A stretch of DNA of 64,000 nucleotides from UBA3069 sp050633465 (GCA_050633465.1 JBOEGO010000007.1:1-64000), one strand, 5' to 3'; shown: positions 31,828 to 41,540, counted from the stretch's first letter. Notes: generated from the letters alone by a model not told the origin. Translations and numbers: made by a program.

Positions 31828-32559
31828 ATGACCAAGCCCCGCACTCTTTTGCTGACTGGTGCCAGCCGCGGCATTGGCCATGCCACCGTGCGCCGTTTCA
31901 ACCGCGAAGGCTGGCGGGTGATCACCTGTTCGCGCCAACCCTTTCCCGATGAATGCCCATGGGGCGGCGGCGAGGAAAACCATGTGCAGATTGATCTGTC
32001 CGACCCGCAGCGCACCATCGCGGCCGTCGAACAGATTCGCGCAAGGTTGGGCGGGCGGCTGGATGCGTTGGTGAATAACGCGGGGATTTCGCCGAAATCA
32101 CCGGATGGCGGGCGGTTGAACACGCTGGAAACCGACCTGAAAACCTGGGGTCATGTGTTTCATGTTAACTTTTTCGCATCCGTCGTTTTGGCGCGGGGGC
32201 TGCGCAGCGAATTGGCGGCGGCCAAGGGCGCGGTGGTCAATGTGACATCTATCGCGGGCAATCAGGTGCATCCCTTTGCGGGGGCCGCCTATGCCACGTC
32301 CAAGGCCGCGTTAAAGGCGCTGACACGGGAAATGGCCCATGATTTCGGCCCCTTAGGCGTGCGTGTCAATGCAATTGCACCGGGGGAGGTGGAAACTTCC
32401 ATCCTGTCACCGGGCACGGAAAAGATTGTCGAGGGTCTGCCCCTGCGCCGCCTTGGGCAACCGTCCGAGGTCGCGGATGCGATCTATTTCCTGTGCTCCG
32501 AGCAAAGCTCTTATATCTCGGGCACCGAGATAGAGGTTAACGGTGGCCAACATGTTTAG
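31828..32559 (+). CDS. SDR family oxidoreductase
   Basis: The ATG at 31828 follows GGAGA; the product is 243 residues. It has the short-chain dehydrogenase signature: TGASRGIG near residues 9-16 for NAD(P) binding, NNAG near 87, and the catalytic YATSK near 157-161 with the upstream Ser in VTSIAG. The C-terminal SSYISGTEIEVNGGQHV is typical. Substrate is unknown. Its last four bases overlap the end of the convergent DUF2125 gene. Confidence 0.9.
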   Translation: MTKPRTLLLTGASRGIGHATVRRFNREGWRVITCSRQPFPDECPWGGGEENHVQIDLSDPQRTIAAVEQIRARLGGRLDALVNNAGISPKSPDGGRLNTLETDLKTWGHVFHVNFFASVVLARGLRSELAAAKGAVVNVTSIAGNQVHPFAGAAYATSKAALKALTREMAHDFGPLGVRVNAIAPGEVETSILSPGTEKIVEGLPLRRLGQPSEVADAIYFLCSEQSSYISGTEIEVNGGQHV

Positions 32560-33563
32560 CGCAGATGGTCGATTCTGACCTGCGCCAGCGGCACCGGCCC
32601 CAGCAGCATCAAACCACCTTTGAAGTCCAGCGGAATATCCAGTGTTTTGGGGTTGCCTGACAGCTGTGCCACCAACCCCAGAGCGCGTTCGATTTGCTGT
32701 GCCATTGCGGCTGGTATGGCCTCCGCGTTGACGGATGCGGACAAAATATCGCGCCAGTTTCGCGCCTTGATTGTGATGCGTCCTGTCACCATGCCAGCAG
32801 CATCCACATCGACCGCACCTGCCGCCGCCAGCGATAGATCGCCCCATGTGGCCTCGGCCAGTTTCACCTCGATCCGGCGGTATTCGGGGCGGGCGCGTTC
32901 CAGTGATTTGCGATCCCATGCGCGGTCAAATGTCACCCGCATGTCCATCGCCAGGGCGTTCAGGGATTGTGGCAACCGCCCCGTCGGGTCGATCCGTTTG
33001 CGGAATTCGGCGGCAGGGGCGACCCCGTCGGCGTTGAACGCAACGCGGTAGCTGGCCGTTTCATTCAACCGCTCCAGCCCCGCATTCAGTTTGGTCAGGG
33101 TCAGTGCAGCCGCATTTTTACTGTCGATCTCGTGGTTTACCGACACCTTGTCGGCGCTAAGCAACACCTTTTCCAACGTCAAAGCGGTGCCGGACACGCG
33201 GGCCGAGGCGCGCATATCCGCGCTGTTCACGCGGTATTTACCCAAAGGGGTGGCCAGCAATTGTGCATCAGGCCAGATCGCGATCACATGGTTGGGCCGA
33301 TAGGACAGTGCCGACAACTGGAATTTCGGCGCGTGCCAGGCCCAGCCGGAATGGGGGTCGGCCAATGCCAGATCATCCAACACCGTGTCGATCCGGTTGG
33401 GAAACCCGACAACGCGCAAATCACTGTAATCGGCCTGCCACCCCTCGGCGCGGCGGTCGTCAAACCAGCCGGTCAATCCGCCCTGAACCGCGGATTTCGC
33501 CACAAACCAGTAACCGGACCAAAGCCCCGCCGCCAACAGGATCACCGCCAACAGACGTTTCAT
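32556..33563 (-). CDS. DUF2125 domain-containing protein
   Basis: The start at 33563 (MKRLLAVILLAAGLWSGYWF) follows AAAAGGGG; a GTG three codons earlier is possible. The product of about 335 residues has an N-terminal membrane anchor or signal segment and a large region matching DUF2125, a family restricted mainly to alphaproteobacteria. Recognisable parts are LRVVGFPNRIDTVLDDL and WHAPKFQLSALSYRPNHVIA. It probably lies in the periplasm; function is unknown. Confidence 0.85.
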   Translation of the reverse strand: MKRLLAVILLAAGLWSGYWFVAKSAVQGGLTGWFDDRRAEGWQADYSDLRVVGFPNRIDTVLDDLALADPHSGWAWHAPKFQLSALSYRPNHVIAIWPDAQLLATPLGKYRVNSADMRASARVSGTALTLEKVLLSADKVSVNHEIDSKNAAALTLTKLNAGLERLNETASYRVAFNADGVAPAAEFRKRIDPTGRLPQSLNALAMDMRVTFDRAWDRKSLERARPEYRRIEVKLAEATWGDLSLAAAGAVDVDAAGMVTGRITIKARNWRDILSASVNAEAIPAAMAQQIERALGLVAQLSGNPKTLDIPLDFKGGLMLLGPVPLAQVRIDHLR

Positions 33564-33610
33564 TCCGCACACCCCTTTTCCTTACGCGCAATCGGGTGTT
33601 TACAGGGGGC

Positions 33611-34165
33611 ATGACGATAGAACCAGACAGAACAACCGCCCCGATGTGGGTCTTTGGCTATGGATCGTTGCTGTGGAACCCGGGGTTCGACGTGGCCGAA
33701 ACCGTATTGGCGCGGCTGCCCGATTACCATCGCAGTTTTTGCATGCGTTCGATCCACCACCGTGGCAGCCTGGCCAACCCCGGTTTGGTGCTGGCACTGG
33801 ACGAAGCGGCAGGAGCGGCCTGCCTTGGCGTGGCGTTGCGCGTGGCCAGCGGCGCGGAATCCGATACACTGGCCTATTTGCGCGAACGCGAACTGGTTTC
33901 CGCCGCCTATCTGGAAAAAAATCTGCGGGTGGACCTGACCGATGGCCGCCGCGTTGATGCGGTGACCTATGTGATTGACCGCGACCACAATCAATATTGC
34001 ACGCTGTCGCTGGAACAGCAGGCGCAGATCATTGCACAGGCGGTCGGCGGGCGTGGCCCGAATACGGAATACCTGTGGAACACCGCTTCGCATCTGTCGC
34101 AACTGGGCATCGAAGACGCGGATCTGGATTGGTTGTCTGCCCGCGTGCGCAACCTCTGCGCCTAG
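33611..34165 (+). CDS. chaC: Glutathione-specific gamma-glutamylcyclotransferase, ChaC family
   Basis: The start at 33611 follows AGGGGG. The 184-residue product contains WVFGYGSLLWNPGF near residues 13-26, the substrate-binding P-loop-like segment of ChaC, followed by YHRSFCMRSIHHRG. ChaC cleaves glutathione to 5-oxoproline and Cys-Gly. The catalytic glutamate is probably in LRERELVSAAYLE near residue 98. It is divergent from the DUF2125 gene with only 47 bases between. Confidence 0.9.
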   Translation: MTIEPDRTTAPMWVFGYGSLLWNPGFDVAETVLARLPDYHRSFCMRSIHHRGSLANPGLVLALDEAAGAACLGVALRVASGAESDTLAYLRERELVSAAYLEKNLRVDLTDGRRVDAVTYVIDRDHNQYCTLSLEQQAQIIAQAVGGRGPNTEYLWNTASHLSQLGIEDADLDWLSARVRNLCA

Positions 34166-34284
34166 GGCGGTGCAAATCAAACGGCGCGGCCTTTCACCCG
34201 CAGCTTATCACGCATAAACCATTTGGCACGGGGCAGGTTCCCCCCTAGAGTCTGACACAAGAACGAGCAGACAGGAGGCGCCAC

Positions 34285-35514
34285 ATGCACGCGCCCGACG
34301 ATACCCCGCAACCTGTTACCAAACAGGAAACGCAGCCGCATTTTTCGCAACCCGTGCGCCAGATCATCCTGATGGTCATGGTTCTGGGGCTGACGGGATT
34401 TGTCGTCATGCTGGCACTGCCGCGCATTTTGCCGGTGTTTCAGGCCAACCCTTATTTGAACGGTTTCATCCTGTTTGTGTTCATTCTGGGCGTGCTGGCC
34501 TGTTTCGGGCAGGTCGCGACCCTAATGAAATCGGTGCGCTGGATCGAAGGGTTCGCAGGGCAGGGCGCAACCTCCGAAGGCGCGAAAACCCCGCAGATGC
34601 TGGCCCCCTTGGCAACCTTGCTGCGCGCGCGCGGGCAGCGGATGCAAATTGGCGCATCATCGACCCGTTCAATTCTGGATTCCGTAGCGACCCGGATAGA
34701 CGAGGCCCGCGAGATCACGCGATATATTGTCAACCTGTTGATTTTTCTGGGACTTTTGGGGACCTTTTATGGTTTGGCAACCACGGTGCCCGCCTTGGTC
34801 GATACCATTCGCGGCCTCGCCCCGACCGAGGGCGAAACAGGTGCCGACACCTTTGGCCGCTTGATGTCGGGGTTGGATTCGCAGCTTTCGGGCATGGGGG
34901 TGGCGTTTGGTTCGTCCCTGCTGGGGCTTGCCGGATCGCTGGTCGTCGGATTGCTGGAACTGTTCGCGGGGCACGGCCAAAACCGGTTCTACCGCGAGCT
35001 GGAGGAGTGGCTGTCCACCATCACGCGCCTGTCCTTTGGCGGTGATGGTGATAGCGGTGAATCGTCGGCTGTGGCGCAAATGATCGACCACATGGCCGAA
35101 CAGATGGAGGGGCTGCAACAGATCATCGCCCGATCCGACCTGCGCCGTGCCGAAGTTGATGAAAACTTTGCCTCGCTTGCGGTGTCGATTGAACGGTTGA
35201 CGGATCGGCTTGCGCCCGATGCGCGATCCGGCGATGCCCTGACCCGCGTGGCTGATGGGCAGGAGCAATTGGTCGCGCTGCTGTCACAACAGGCCGAAGC
35301 AGGACAAGAGGGCGGCATGGATGCCGAAAGCAGGATGCGCTTGCGCTCGATCGACGTGCAAATGCTGCGGATACTCGAAGAAATCTCGGCGGGCCGTCAG
35401 GACATGTTGGCCGAATTGCGCACTGATCTGGCCGCATTGACCAAGGCGCTGGGCACTGCGCGCCCGCGTATCATGCGGCTGAAAACGCCTGATCACCCCG
35501 AAAACGAGGGCTAG
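34285..35514 (+). CDS. MotA/TolQ/ExbB-like proton channel protein with C-terminal helical tail
   Basis: The 409-residue product has four predicted membrane helices: about residues 26-48, 58-80, 148-171 and 203-229. The last two (NLLIFLGLLGTFYGLATTVP and GVAFGSSLLGLAGSLVVGLL) match the TolQ/ExbB/MotA core with the conserved Thr/Gly-rich pore face. A cytoplasmic part of about 175 residues follows, rich in charged helix. It would form the pentameric channel around the partner encoded four bases downstream at 35518. The pair is a candidate rotary stator of unknown output. It is not a recognised tol, exb or mot locus. Confidence 0.83.
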   Translation: MHAPDDTPQPVTKQETQPHFSQPVRQIILMVMVLGLTGFVVMLALPRILPVFQANPYLNGFILFVFILGVLACFGQVATLMKSVRWIEGFAGQGATSEGAKTPQMLAPLATLLRARGQRMQIGASSTRSILDSVATRIDEAREITRYIVNLLIFLGLLGTFYGLATTVPALVDTIRGLAPTEGETGADTFGRLMSGLDSQLSGMGVAFGSSLLGLAGSLVVGLLELFAGHGQNRFYRELEEWLSTITRLSFGGDGDSGESSAVAQMIDHMAEQMEGLQQIIARSDLRRAEVDENFASLAVSIERLTDRLAPDARSGDALTRVADGQEQLVALLSQQAEAGQEGGMDAESRMRLRSIDVQMLRILEEISAGRQDMLAELRTDLAALTKALGTARPRIMRLKTPDHPENEG

Positions 35515-35517
35515 CCC

Positions 35518-37287
35518 ATGGCTCTTTCACGCCGCACCGGGCAACGGTTTCAGGCCTCCATCTGGCCCGGTTTCGTCGATGCCATGACGGGGCTGTTGCT
35601 GGTTTTGATGTTCACGCTGACCATTTTTATGGTGGTGCAATATGTGTTGCGTGAAACCATAACCGGGCAAGAAACCCAGCTGGACACCTTGTCTGGCGAA
35701 GTGCAGGCGCTGGCTGATGCGCTGGGATTAGAGCGCCGACGTGCCGCCGACCTGACCACGCGCGTTGGCGAATTAGATGCCACATTGACCGCTGCGCAGG
35801 CGAATGTTGATCGCCAATCCGCCCTGATTGCATCGTTAACCACCGAGCGGGACAAGACCCGCACCGATCTGGATGCGGCGCAAAACCGTATCACCGCTTT
35901 CGAGGCGCAGGTGGCGGCGTTGATCTCTGACCGGGATGGTGCCCGTGCCATGGTCGCGGATTTGCAGGGCGAAACTTCGCGGCTTTTGTCAGAACAAGAA
36001 GCGCTGGGTTTGGCCTTGGCGACTGCCCGATCCGAGGTCGATGCTCAGCTGGAAAACGCACGCCTGGCCGCCGCTAAACGCGAGGCGATGGAGGCGCTGA
36101 TTGCCGGTTTGAATACCGAAAAGGAACAGGCCAACACCCGAATTGGTATTCTGGAACAGGCACTCAGCGAGGAAGAGCGCGGCAAGTTGGCCGAAGCGGC
36201 TGCCGCGCAGGCTCTGCGTGATCGGTTGCAATCGGCCGATGCCGAACTGACGGCGACGACTCTTGCATTGGAAACCCAGCGCAAAAAGGCAGAGGACACT
36301 TTGACCCTTTTGGCGGCAGCAGATCGGGTGCGCTCTGATTTGACGGCCCGTCTGGCAGCTGCACTGTCTGACGGCGAAGCCAGCGCGGCCGAACTGGATC
36401 GACTGCGCAGGTCAATGTCGCAAGGTGCGCAAAGCGAGGCCGAGCTACAGAAATCTCTTGCCGAGGCGCTTGCAGCCAAGGCGCTGGCCGCCACTGAAAT
36501 TGCACAGACCCTAAGTGAATCAGAACGCCGCGCCGCGCTGCTGGCCACTGCGAAAACCGAATTGAAAACCGCACAAGAGCAGACCGCCGAAGCAGTCAAA
36601 CAACAGGCATTGTTGAACCGGCAAGTTGCTGCATTGCGCGGGCAATTGGGCCAATTGCAGGCTTTGCTGGATGACTACAAGGTGCGCGCCGCTGCGGATA
36701 ACGTGCAATTACAAACGCTTGGTTCTGATTTGAACGCGGCTCTTGCCCGTGTCGCATCCGAAGAACGCCAGCGTCGCGTGCTGGAAGAAGCCGAGCGCAA
36801 ACGGTTGGAAACCGAAAAGCAGGATCTGGAAAAATACAAATCCGAGTTTTTCGGCCGTCTGCGCGAGGTATTGGCCACGCAGGAAGGCGTGCGTGTGGTT
36901 GGGGACCGGTTTGTGTTTTCATCCGAGGTGCTGTTCGGGCAAGGGCGCGCCGATTTGTCACCTGAAGGTGAGGGCGAGATTGCAAAAATCGCGGATATCC
37001 TGCGCGATATCATGGGGGAAATTCCGGCGGGCATTGATTGGGTGATCCGTGTCGATGGTCATACGGATAATGTTCCGCTGTCGGGATTGGGCGAATTTGC
37101 TGACAATTGGGAATTGTCACAGGCCCGTGCGTTGTCGGTTGTGCGTTACATGGTGGATTATTTGGGGCTTCCTCCGGAACGCCTGTCGGCCAACGGGTTC
37201 GGTCAATATCAACCTGTGAACCCTGCGGATACGGCTGCGGCACGGGCACAAAACCGGCGGATCGAATTGAAACTGACCGAACGCTAG
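35518..37287 (+). CDS. MotB-like OmpA-domain protein with very long predicted coiled coil
   Basis: The 589-residue product has one N-terminal membrane helix (about 19-44: GFVDAMTGLLLVLMFTLTIF) with Asp21 at the position of the proton-carrying Asp of MotB. Residues of about 46-455 are heptad-like and rich in Ala, Glu, Arg and Leu, a predicted coiled coil. The end (about 465-589) is an OmpA/MotB peptidoglycan-binding domain, with VDGHTDNVPLSG and LSANGFGQYQPV. The protein is about twice the size of ordinary MotB because of the coil. It starts three bases after the channel gene stop and converges on an M23 peptidase gene. Confidence 0.85.
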   Translation: MALSRRTGQRFQASIWPGFVDAMTGLLLVLMFTLTIFMVVQYVLRETITGQETQLDTLSGEVQALADALGLERRRAADLTTRVGELDATLTAAQANVDRQSALIASLTTERDKTRTDLDAAQNRITAFEAQVAALISDRDGARAMVADLQGETSRLLSEQEALGLALATARSEVDAQLENARLAAAKREAMEALIAGLNTEKEQANTRIGILEQALSEEERGKLAEAAAAQALRDRLQSADAELTATTLALETQRKKAEDTLTLLAAADRVRSDLTARLAAALSDGEASAAELDRLRRSMSQGAQSEAELQKSLAEALAAKALAATEIAQTLSESERRAALLATAKTELKTAQEQTAEAVKQQALLNRQVAALRGQLGQLQALLDDYKVRAAADNVQLQTLGSDLNAALARVASEERQRRVLEEAERKRLETEKQDLEKYKSEFFGRLREVLATQEGVRVVGDRFVFSSEVLFGQGRADLSPEGEGEIAKIADILRDIMGEIPAGIDWVIRVDGHTDNVPLSGLGEFADNWELSQARALSVVRYMVDYLGLPPERLSANGFGQYQPVNPADTAAARAQNRRIELKLTER

Positions 37288-37296
37288 GTGCCAGTG

Positions 37297-38277
37297 TTAT
37301 TCCACAAGGGTTTGTGTTGTGATCCGGTCAATCACTTTACCCCCACGCAGAATCGTCATTTCGCCCAGATAGCGGCCGGAAGGTAGGCCATTTCGCGTTT
37401 TTTTGCCTGTTGCACGGAAAAACTGTGCCTTGTTACGATCCAAACTGTGGCTGCTGTTGGCAAAAGAACCGTTCGGACCGGTGATGCTGAACGTGATTTC
37501 GTCGCCACCCTGTCCACCAAAGGCATACCCCCAAAGCACCAGCGCGGGCGCGGTATTTGGCAATTCGGACCGTGCGGCACTGCCATCTTTGATCACTTGG
37601 TAATCGGGAACTGCATCAGCGAAGCCTGCCGACAGGAAACCGCCAGCAGTATATTGTGGGGGCTTGGCCCAAATCCCGGTGGAATCGCCGCCACATTCAT
37701 CTAAATGTTCAATTGCGAACGGGTCTATCACCTGACCATGCCGGCGCACGGATAGGTGAACGTGCGGGAATTGGGTGCGGCCGGAAAATCCGACCTCTCC
37801 CAATATGTCGCCCGTTTGGATGGTCTGCCCCTTTTTGACGATGATCGAGCCGGATTTAAGATGGCAATATTGGGTTTCATACCCGCCCGAATGGCGGATC
37901 ACGACGCCGTTGCCACATTCCCTGTTTTTCAATTGGTCCGGTGGCGTATTGTCGGCACCGGTGTCTGGCATTCCGTCGCGAAAAGCAACCACCCTGCCGG
38001 ATGCAGCCGCCAGAACATCGACGCCCGAACGCATCGCAGATAAAGAAGGCAGGCCGAAGTCAGTGCCTTTGTGACCATCATAGCTAAGCGCGCCGCAGGT
38101 AAAATCGCGGGCTTTGGGTCCAGTATCGTGGTCAACATATTGTTGGATGAAACAATCCTTGCCCAACTCGCAGGCAATCGGTTGTCGAAGGGTAAAATCC
38201 TCTGCCAGCGCTATGCTGACAGAGGAAAATAGTGCTGCCGCCACCAGCATCAAAAGGGGGATGATGGGCGCAGGCAT
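37297..38277 (-). CDS. M23 (LytM-type) peptidase, secreted
   Basis: The 326-residue product has a signal peptide (first 25 residues, ending near SIALAE) and a LytM domain with HKGTDFG (metal-binding His and Asp) near residues 88-94 and HVHLSV near residue 176. GNGVVIRHSGGYETQYCHL lies between. These residues suggest an active zinc endopeptidase cutting peptidoglycan cross-links. A C-terminal beta-rich segment of about 110 residues follows. It begins nine bases after clpA ends on the same strand, so it may share its mRNA. Confidence 0.88.
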   Translation of the reverse strand: MPAPIIPLLMLVAAALFSSVSIALAEDFTLRQPIACELGKDCFIQQYVDHDTGPKARDFTCGALSYDGHKGTDFGLPSLSAMRSGVDVLAAASGRVVAFRDGMPDTGADNTPPDQLKNRECGNGVVIRHSGGYETQYCHLKSGSIIVKKGQTIQTGDILGEVGFSGRTQFPHVHLSVRRHGQVIDPFAIEHLDECGGDSTGIWAKPPQYTAGGFLSAGFADAVPDYQVIKDGSAARSELPNTAPALVLWGYAFGGQGGDEITFSITGPNGSFANSSHSLDRNKAQFFRATGKKTRNGLPSGRYLGEMTILRGGKVIDRITTQTLVE

Positions 38278-38286
38278 CGCGGTGGA

Positions 38287-40614
38287 TCAATCCGCCGTTA
38301 GAAGTGGTGGTTTTTTGTCACCTTTCAGGCGGCGGGTTTCCGGTCCTTCGATGCGCAGGTCGATATCGCCATCCTTGACGCCAACCTTGACGACACCACC
38401 CTTGGCCAGCTTGCCAAACAGCAACTCTTCGGCCAGTGGTTTTTTGATATGTTCCTGAATGACACGCGCGAGGGGGCGTGCGCCCATGCGGTCATCGTAA
38501 CCTTTTTCCGCCAGCCATTCGGCGGCAGGGCGGGTAAGTTCGATTGTTACGTTGCGGTCCATTAATTGCGCTTCGAGTTGCAGCACAAACTTTTCGACCA
38601 CTTGCAGGATCACCTCTTTGGGGAGGGGACCGAAGCTGATGACAGCGTCCAGACGGTTGCGGAATTCAGGAGTAAAGGTGCGTTCAATCGCGGCGGTGTC
38701 TTCGCCAGTGCGGCGATCACGGCCAAAGCCGATTGCGGATTTCGCCTGTTCGGCGGCGCCCGCGTTCGAGGTCATGATCAGAACCACATTGCGGAAATCG
38801 ACAGTGCGCCCGTTGTGATCGGTCAGGGTGCCGTGGTCCATCACTTGCAGCAGGATGTTATAGACATCTGGGTGCGCCTTTTCGATCTCATCCAGCAGCA
38901 GCACGCAATGGGGGTGTTGATCGACACCATCGGTCAACAGACCGCCCTGATCGAAACCGACATAGCCGGGAGGCGCCCCAATCAGGCGCGAGACCGCGTG
39001 TTTTTCCATATATTCGGACATATCAAAGCGCAGCAGTTCCACGCCCAGTGTGTCGGCCAGTTGTTTTGCCACTTCGGTTTTGCCAACGCCAGTCGGGCCT
39101 GCGAACAGATAATTGCCGATCGGTTTTTCCGGTTCGCGCAGTCCGGCACGGGCCAGTTTGATCGCCGAGGACAGGGCTTCGATTGCGGTGTCCTGACCAA
39201 ACACGACGCGTTTGAGCGAGCGTTCGAGATCTTTCAGCACCTCAGCATCGTCTTTGCTGACGTTTTTCGGCGGGATGCGGGCGATTTTCGCTACTACGGC
39301 CTCAATCTCTTTGGCGCCGATGGTTTTGCGGCGTTTGCTTTCCGCGACCAGATGTTGCGCGGCGCCTGCTTCGTCGATGACGTCAATGGCCTTGTCAGGC
39401 AGTTTGCGGTCATTGATGTAGCGGGCGGACAATTCCACCGCGGTGCGGATCGCATCGGCGGTGTATTTCAACCCGTGGTGATCTTCGAAATAGGGTTTCA
39501 GCCCCTTCAGGATTTTTACCGTATCTTCGACTGTGGGTTCAGCCACGTCGATTTTTTGGAACCGGCGGGCCAGCGCACGGTCTTTTTCGAAATGCTGGCG
39601 GAATTCCTTATAAGTGGTAGAACCCATGCAGCGCAGTTTGCCGCCTTGCAGCGCGGGTTTCAGCAGGTTGGACGCATCCATCGCCCCGCCAGAGGTTGCA
39701 CCGGCACCGATGACTGTGTGGATTTCATCAATGAACAGCACCGCATCTGGGTGGTCTTCCAGTTCGGTCACCACGGCTTTCAGGCGTTCTTCGAAATCGC
39801 CGCGATAGCGGGTTCCGGCCAGAAGCGCGCCCATATCCAGCGAGTAAATCGTAGTTTCCGATAGGATTTCAGGCGTTTCGCCGTTTACGATTTTGCGCGC
39901 CAGCCCTTCGGCGATGGCGGTTTTGCCGACGCCGGGGTCACCCACCAGCAACGGGTTGTTTTTGCGGCGGCGGCATAGCACCTGAATGCAGCGTTCTACC
40001 TCGTCACTGCGGCCGATCAGGGGGTCCACATCGCCCTTGCGGGATTTCGCGTTCAGATCGACACAATATTTTGCCAGCGCCGAATCTTTTTGTTCGACGG
40101 TTTCAGCGCGCTCGGATTGGTCGGCATTTTCTTCGGTTGCACCGCTGACGGGGCGATTTTCCCCATATTCGGGGTCTTTTGCCACGCCATGAGCGATGAA
40201 ATTGACCGCGTCATAGCGGGTCATTTCCTGTTCTTGCAGGAAATAGGCGGCGTTGGATTCGCGTTCCGCAAAAATGGCGACCAGCACATTCGCGCCGGTG
40301 ACTTCGGTGCGGCCGGAGGATTGCACATGGATTGCGGCACGCTGGATCACGCGTTGGAACGCAGCGGTTGGCACCGCTTCGGAACCTTCGATATCGGTGA
40401 CCAGATTGCTAAGATCATCGTCGATAAATTCGGTTAGTGTGGCGCGCAGATCGTCGATATCGACCGAGCAGGCCTTCATCACGCGGGTGGCATCGGGTTC
40501 GTCGATCAGCGCCAGAAGCAGATGTTCCAGCGTTGCAAATTCATGGCTGCGGGTATTGGCCAGCGCCAATGCCGCGTGAATCGCCTTTTCCAGTGTGGTC
40601 GAGAATGAAGGCAC
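38287..40614 (-). CDS. clpA: ATP-dependent Clp protease ATPase subunit ClpA
   Basis: The GTG start at 40614 follows AGGAG and gives the family opening MPSFSTTLEKAIHAAL; the frame is open upstream, but that part does not resemble ClpA. The product is 775 residues. It has an N domain (1-145), AAA1 with GDPGVGKT, AAA2 with GPTGVGKTEVAKQLA, and a region of EFRNRLDAVISF. ClpA unfolds substrates for ClpP. clpS, which often sits directly upstream, is not adjacent here. A 158-base gap separates it from gloB. Confidence 0.97.
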   Translation of the reverse strand: MPSFSTTLEKAIHAALALANTRSHEFATLEHLLLALIDEPDATRVMKACSVDIDDLRATLTEFIDDDLSNLVTDIEGSEAVPTAAFQRVIQRAAIHVQSSGRTEVTGANVLVAIFAERESNAAYFLQEQEMTRYDAVNFIAHGVAKDPEYGENRPVSGATEENADQSERAETVEQKDSALAKYCVDLNAKSRKGDVDPLIGRSDEVERCIQVLCRRRKNNPLLVGDPGVGKTAIAEGLARKIVNGETPEILSETTIYSLDMGALLAGTRYRGDFEERLKAVVTELEDHPDAVLFIDEIHTVIGAGATSGGAMDASNLLKPALQGGKLRCMGSTTYKEFRQHFEKDRALARRFQKIDVAEPTVEDTVKILKGLKPYFEDHHGLKYTADAIRTAVELSARYINDRKLPDKAIDVIDEAGAAQHLVAESKRRKTIGAKEIEAVVAKIARIPPKNVSKDDAEVLKDLERSLKRVVFGQDTAIEALSSAIKLARAGLREPEKPIGNYLFAGPTGVGKTEVAKQLADTLGVELLRFDMSEYMEKHAVSRLIGAPPGYVGFDQGGLLTDGVDQHPHCVLLLDEIEKAHPDVYNILLQVMDHGTLTDHNGRTVDFRNVVLIMTSNAGAAEQAKSAIGFGRDRRTGEDTAAIERTFTPEFRNRLDAVISFGPLPKEVILQVVEKFVLQLEAQLMDRNVTIELTRPAAEWLAEKGYDDRMGARPLARVIQEHIKKPLAEELLFGKLAKGGVVKVGVKDGDIDLRIEGPETRRLKGDKKPPLLTAD

Positions 40615-40772
40615 TGTGGTGCTCCTCTTGATCTGGGTCGCGGGGGGTGTTCCCCGTAACCATGGCCTCATGGTGTTAAAGTTTGGTCTATAAATGCCAA
40701 GCTTCAAGTGTTTTCTGTCACATTGGCATCACATTCCTAGTGAAGAGCCTGTCTACGCTGCGTTTGCGGGCG

Positions 40773-41540
40773 TCAGAAATTATCTTTGCGTTTGCGGATG
40801 GCGGCGAAAACCTGTTCCGGCGGGGCGTCGGTCATGCCCAGATTGGCGCGAATTTCGGGGCTGTCGACCCGCAGAAACGGATTGGTGGCCAATTCGTCCG
40901 ACAAAAGCGACGGCACGGTGGGCTGCCCCGCGGCACGGGCGGTTTCGACATTGTTCGCACGCAAGATAAGGTCGCTGTTTTCCGGTTCAACGCTTAACGC
41001 AAATTTTACGTTGGATTGGGTATATTCATGGCCAGAGCAAATCAGCGTGTTGGCGGGCAGGGCGGCCAGTTTCACCATGCTGTTATACATCATTTCGGGG
41101 TCGCCTTCGAACAGGCGGCCGCAGCCCATGGCCATCAGGCTGTCGGCGGTAAAGGCGACGGAGGAATCAGCGAAGTAAAACGCGATATGGCCGATGGTGT
41201 GGCCGGATACGTCGATCACGCGGCCCTGTTCGTGACCTATCTGCACGCTGCCCCCTTCGGTCAGGGCGACGTCCAGCGGGGGCAAGCGGTGTGCATCGGC
41301 GGCGGCACCGGCAACGCGTGCGGGAAATTCGGCCAAGAGGGCGGGCAGGCCATCGACGTGGTCCCAATGGTGATGTGTCAGCAATACCAGATCCAGTGAC
41401 CAGCCGCGCCGCGACAGCTCGGCTATGATCGGGGCGGCCTCGGGCACGTCAACCACGGCTGTCTGTCCCGACACGGGGTCATGCGCCAGATAGGCGTAGT
41501 TGTCGGACAGGCAGGGGATAGTGACGATTTCAAGGGGCAT
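40773..41540 (-). CDS. gloB: Hydroxyacylglutathione hydrolase (glyoxalase II)
   Basis: The start at 41540 follows AGGAAA and gives MPLEIVTIPCLSDNYAYL, the usual GloB opening. The product is 255 residues. The metallo-beta-lactamase fold is marked by THHHWDHVDG near residues 54-63, GHTIGHI near 112-118, and SGHEYTQSNV near 172. The enzyme hydrolyses S-lactoylglutathione to lactate and glutathione. It is divergent from a methyltransferase gene, with a 62-base intergenic region between the selected starts. Confidence 0.96.
   Translation of the reverse strand: MPLEIVTIPCLSDNYAYLAHDPVSGQTAVVDVPEAAPIIAELSRRGWSLDLVLLTHHHWDHVDGLPALLAEFPARVAGAAADAHRLPPLDVALTEGGSVQIGHEQGRVIDVSGHTIGHIAFYFADSSVAFTADSLMAMGCGRLFEGDPEMMYNSMVKLAALPANTLICSGHEYTQSNVKFALSVEPENSDLILRANNVETARAAGQPTVPSLLSDELATNPFLRVDSPEIRANLGMTDAPPEQVFAAIRKRKDNF

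Noticed and set aside
34285..37287. Zorya anti-phage system
   Set aside because: The MotA/MotB-like pair recalls ZorA/ZorB, but no ZorC, ZorD or ZorE gene is adjacent; chaC, an M23 peptidase and clpA are the neighbours.
40615..40772. clpS upstream of clpA
   Set aside because: The 158-base gap is too short and holds no ClpS-like frame. It contains only an imperfectly placed ATGCCAA/TTGGCAT repeat.
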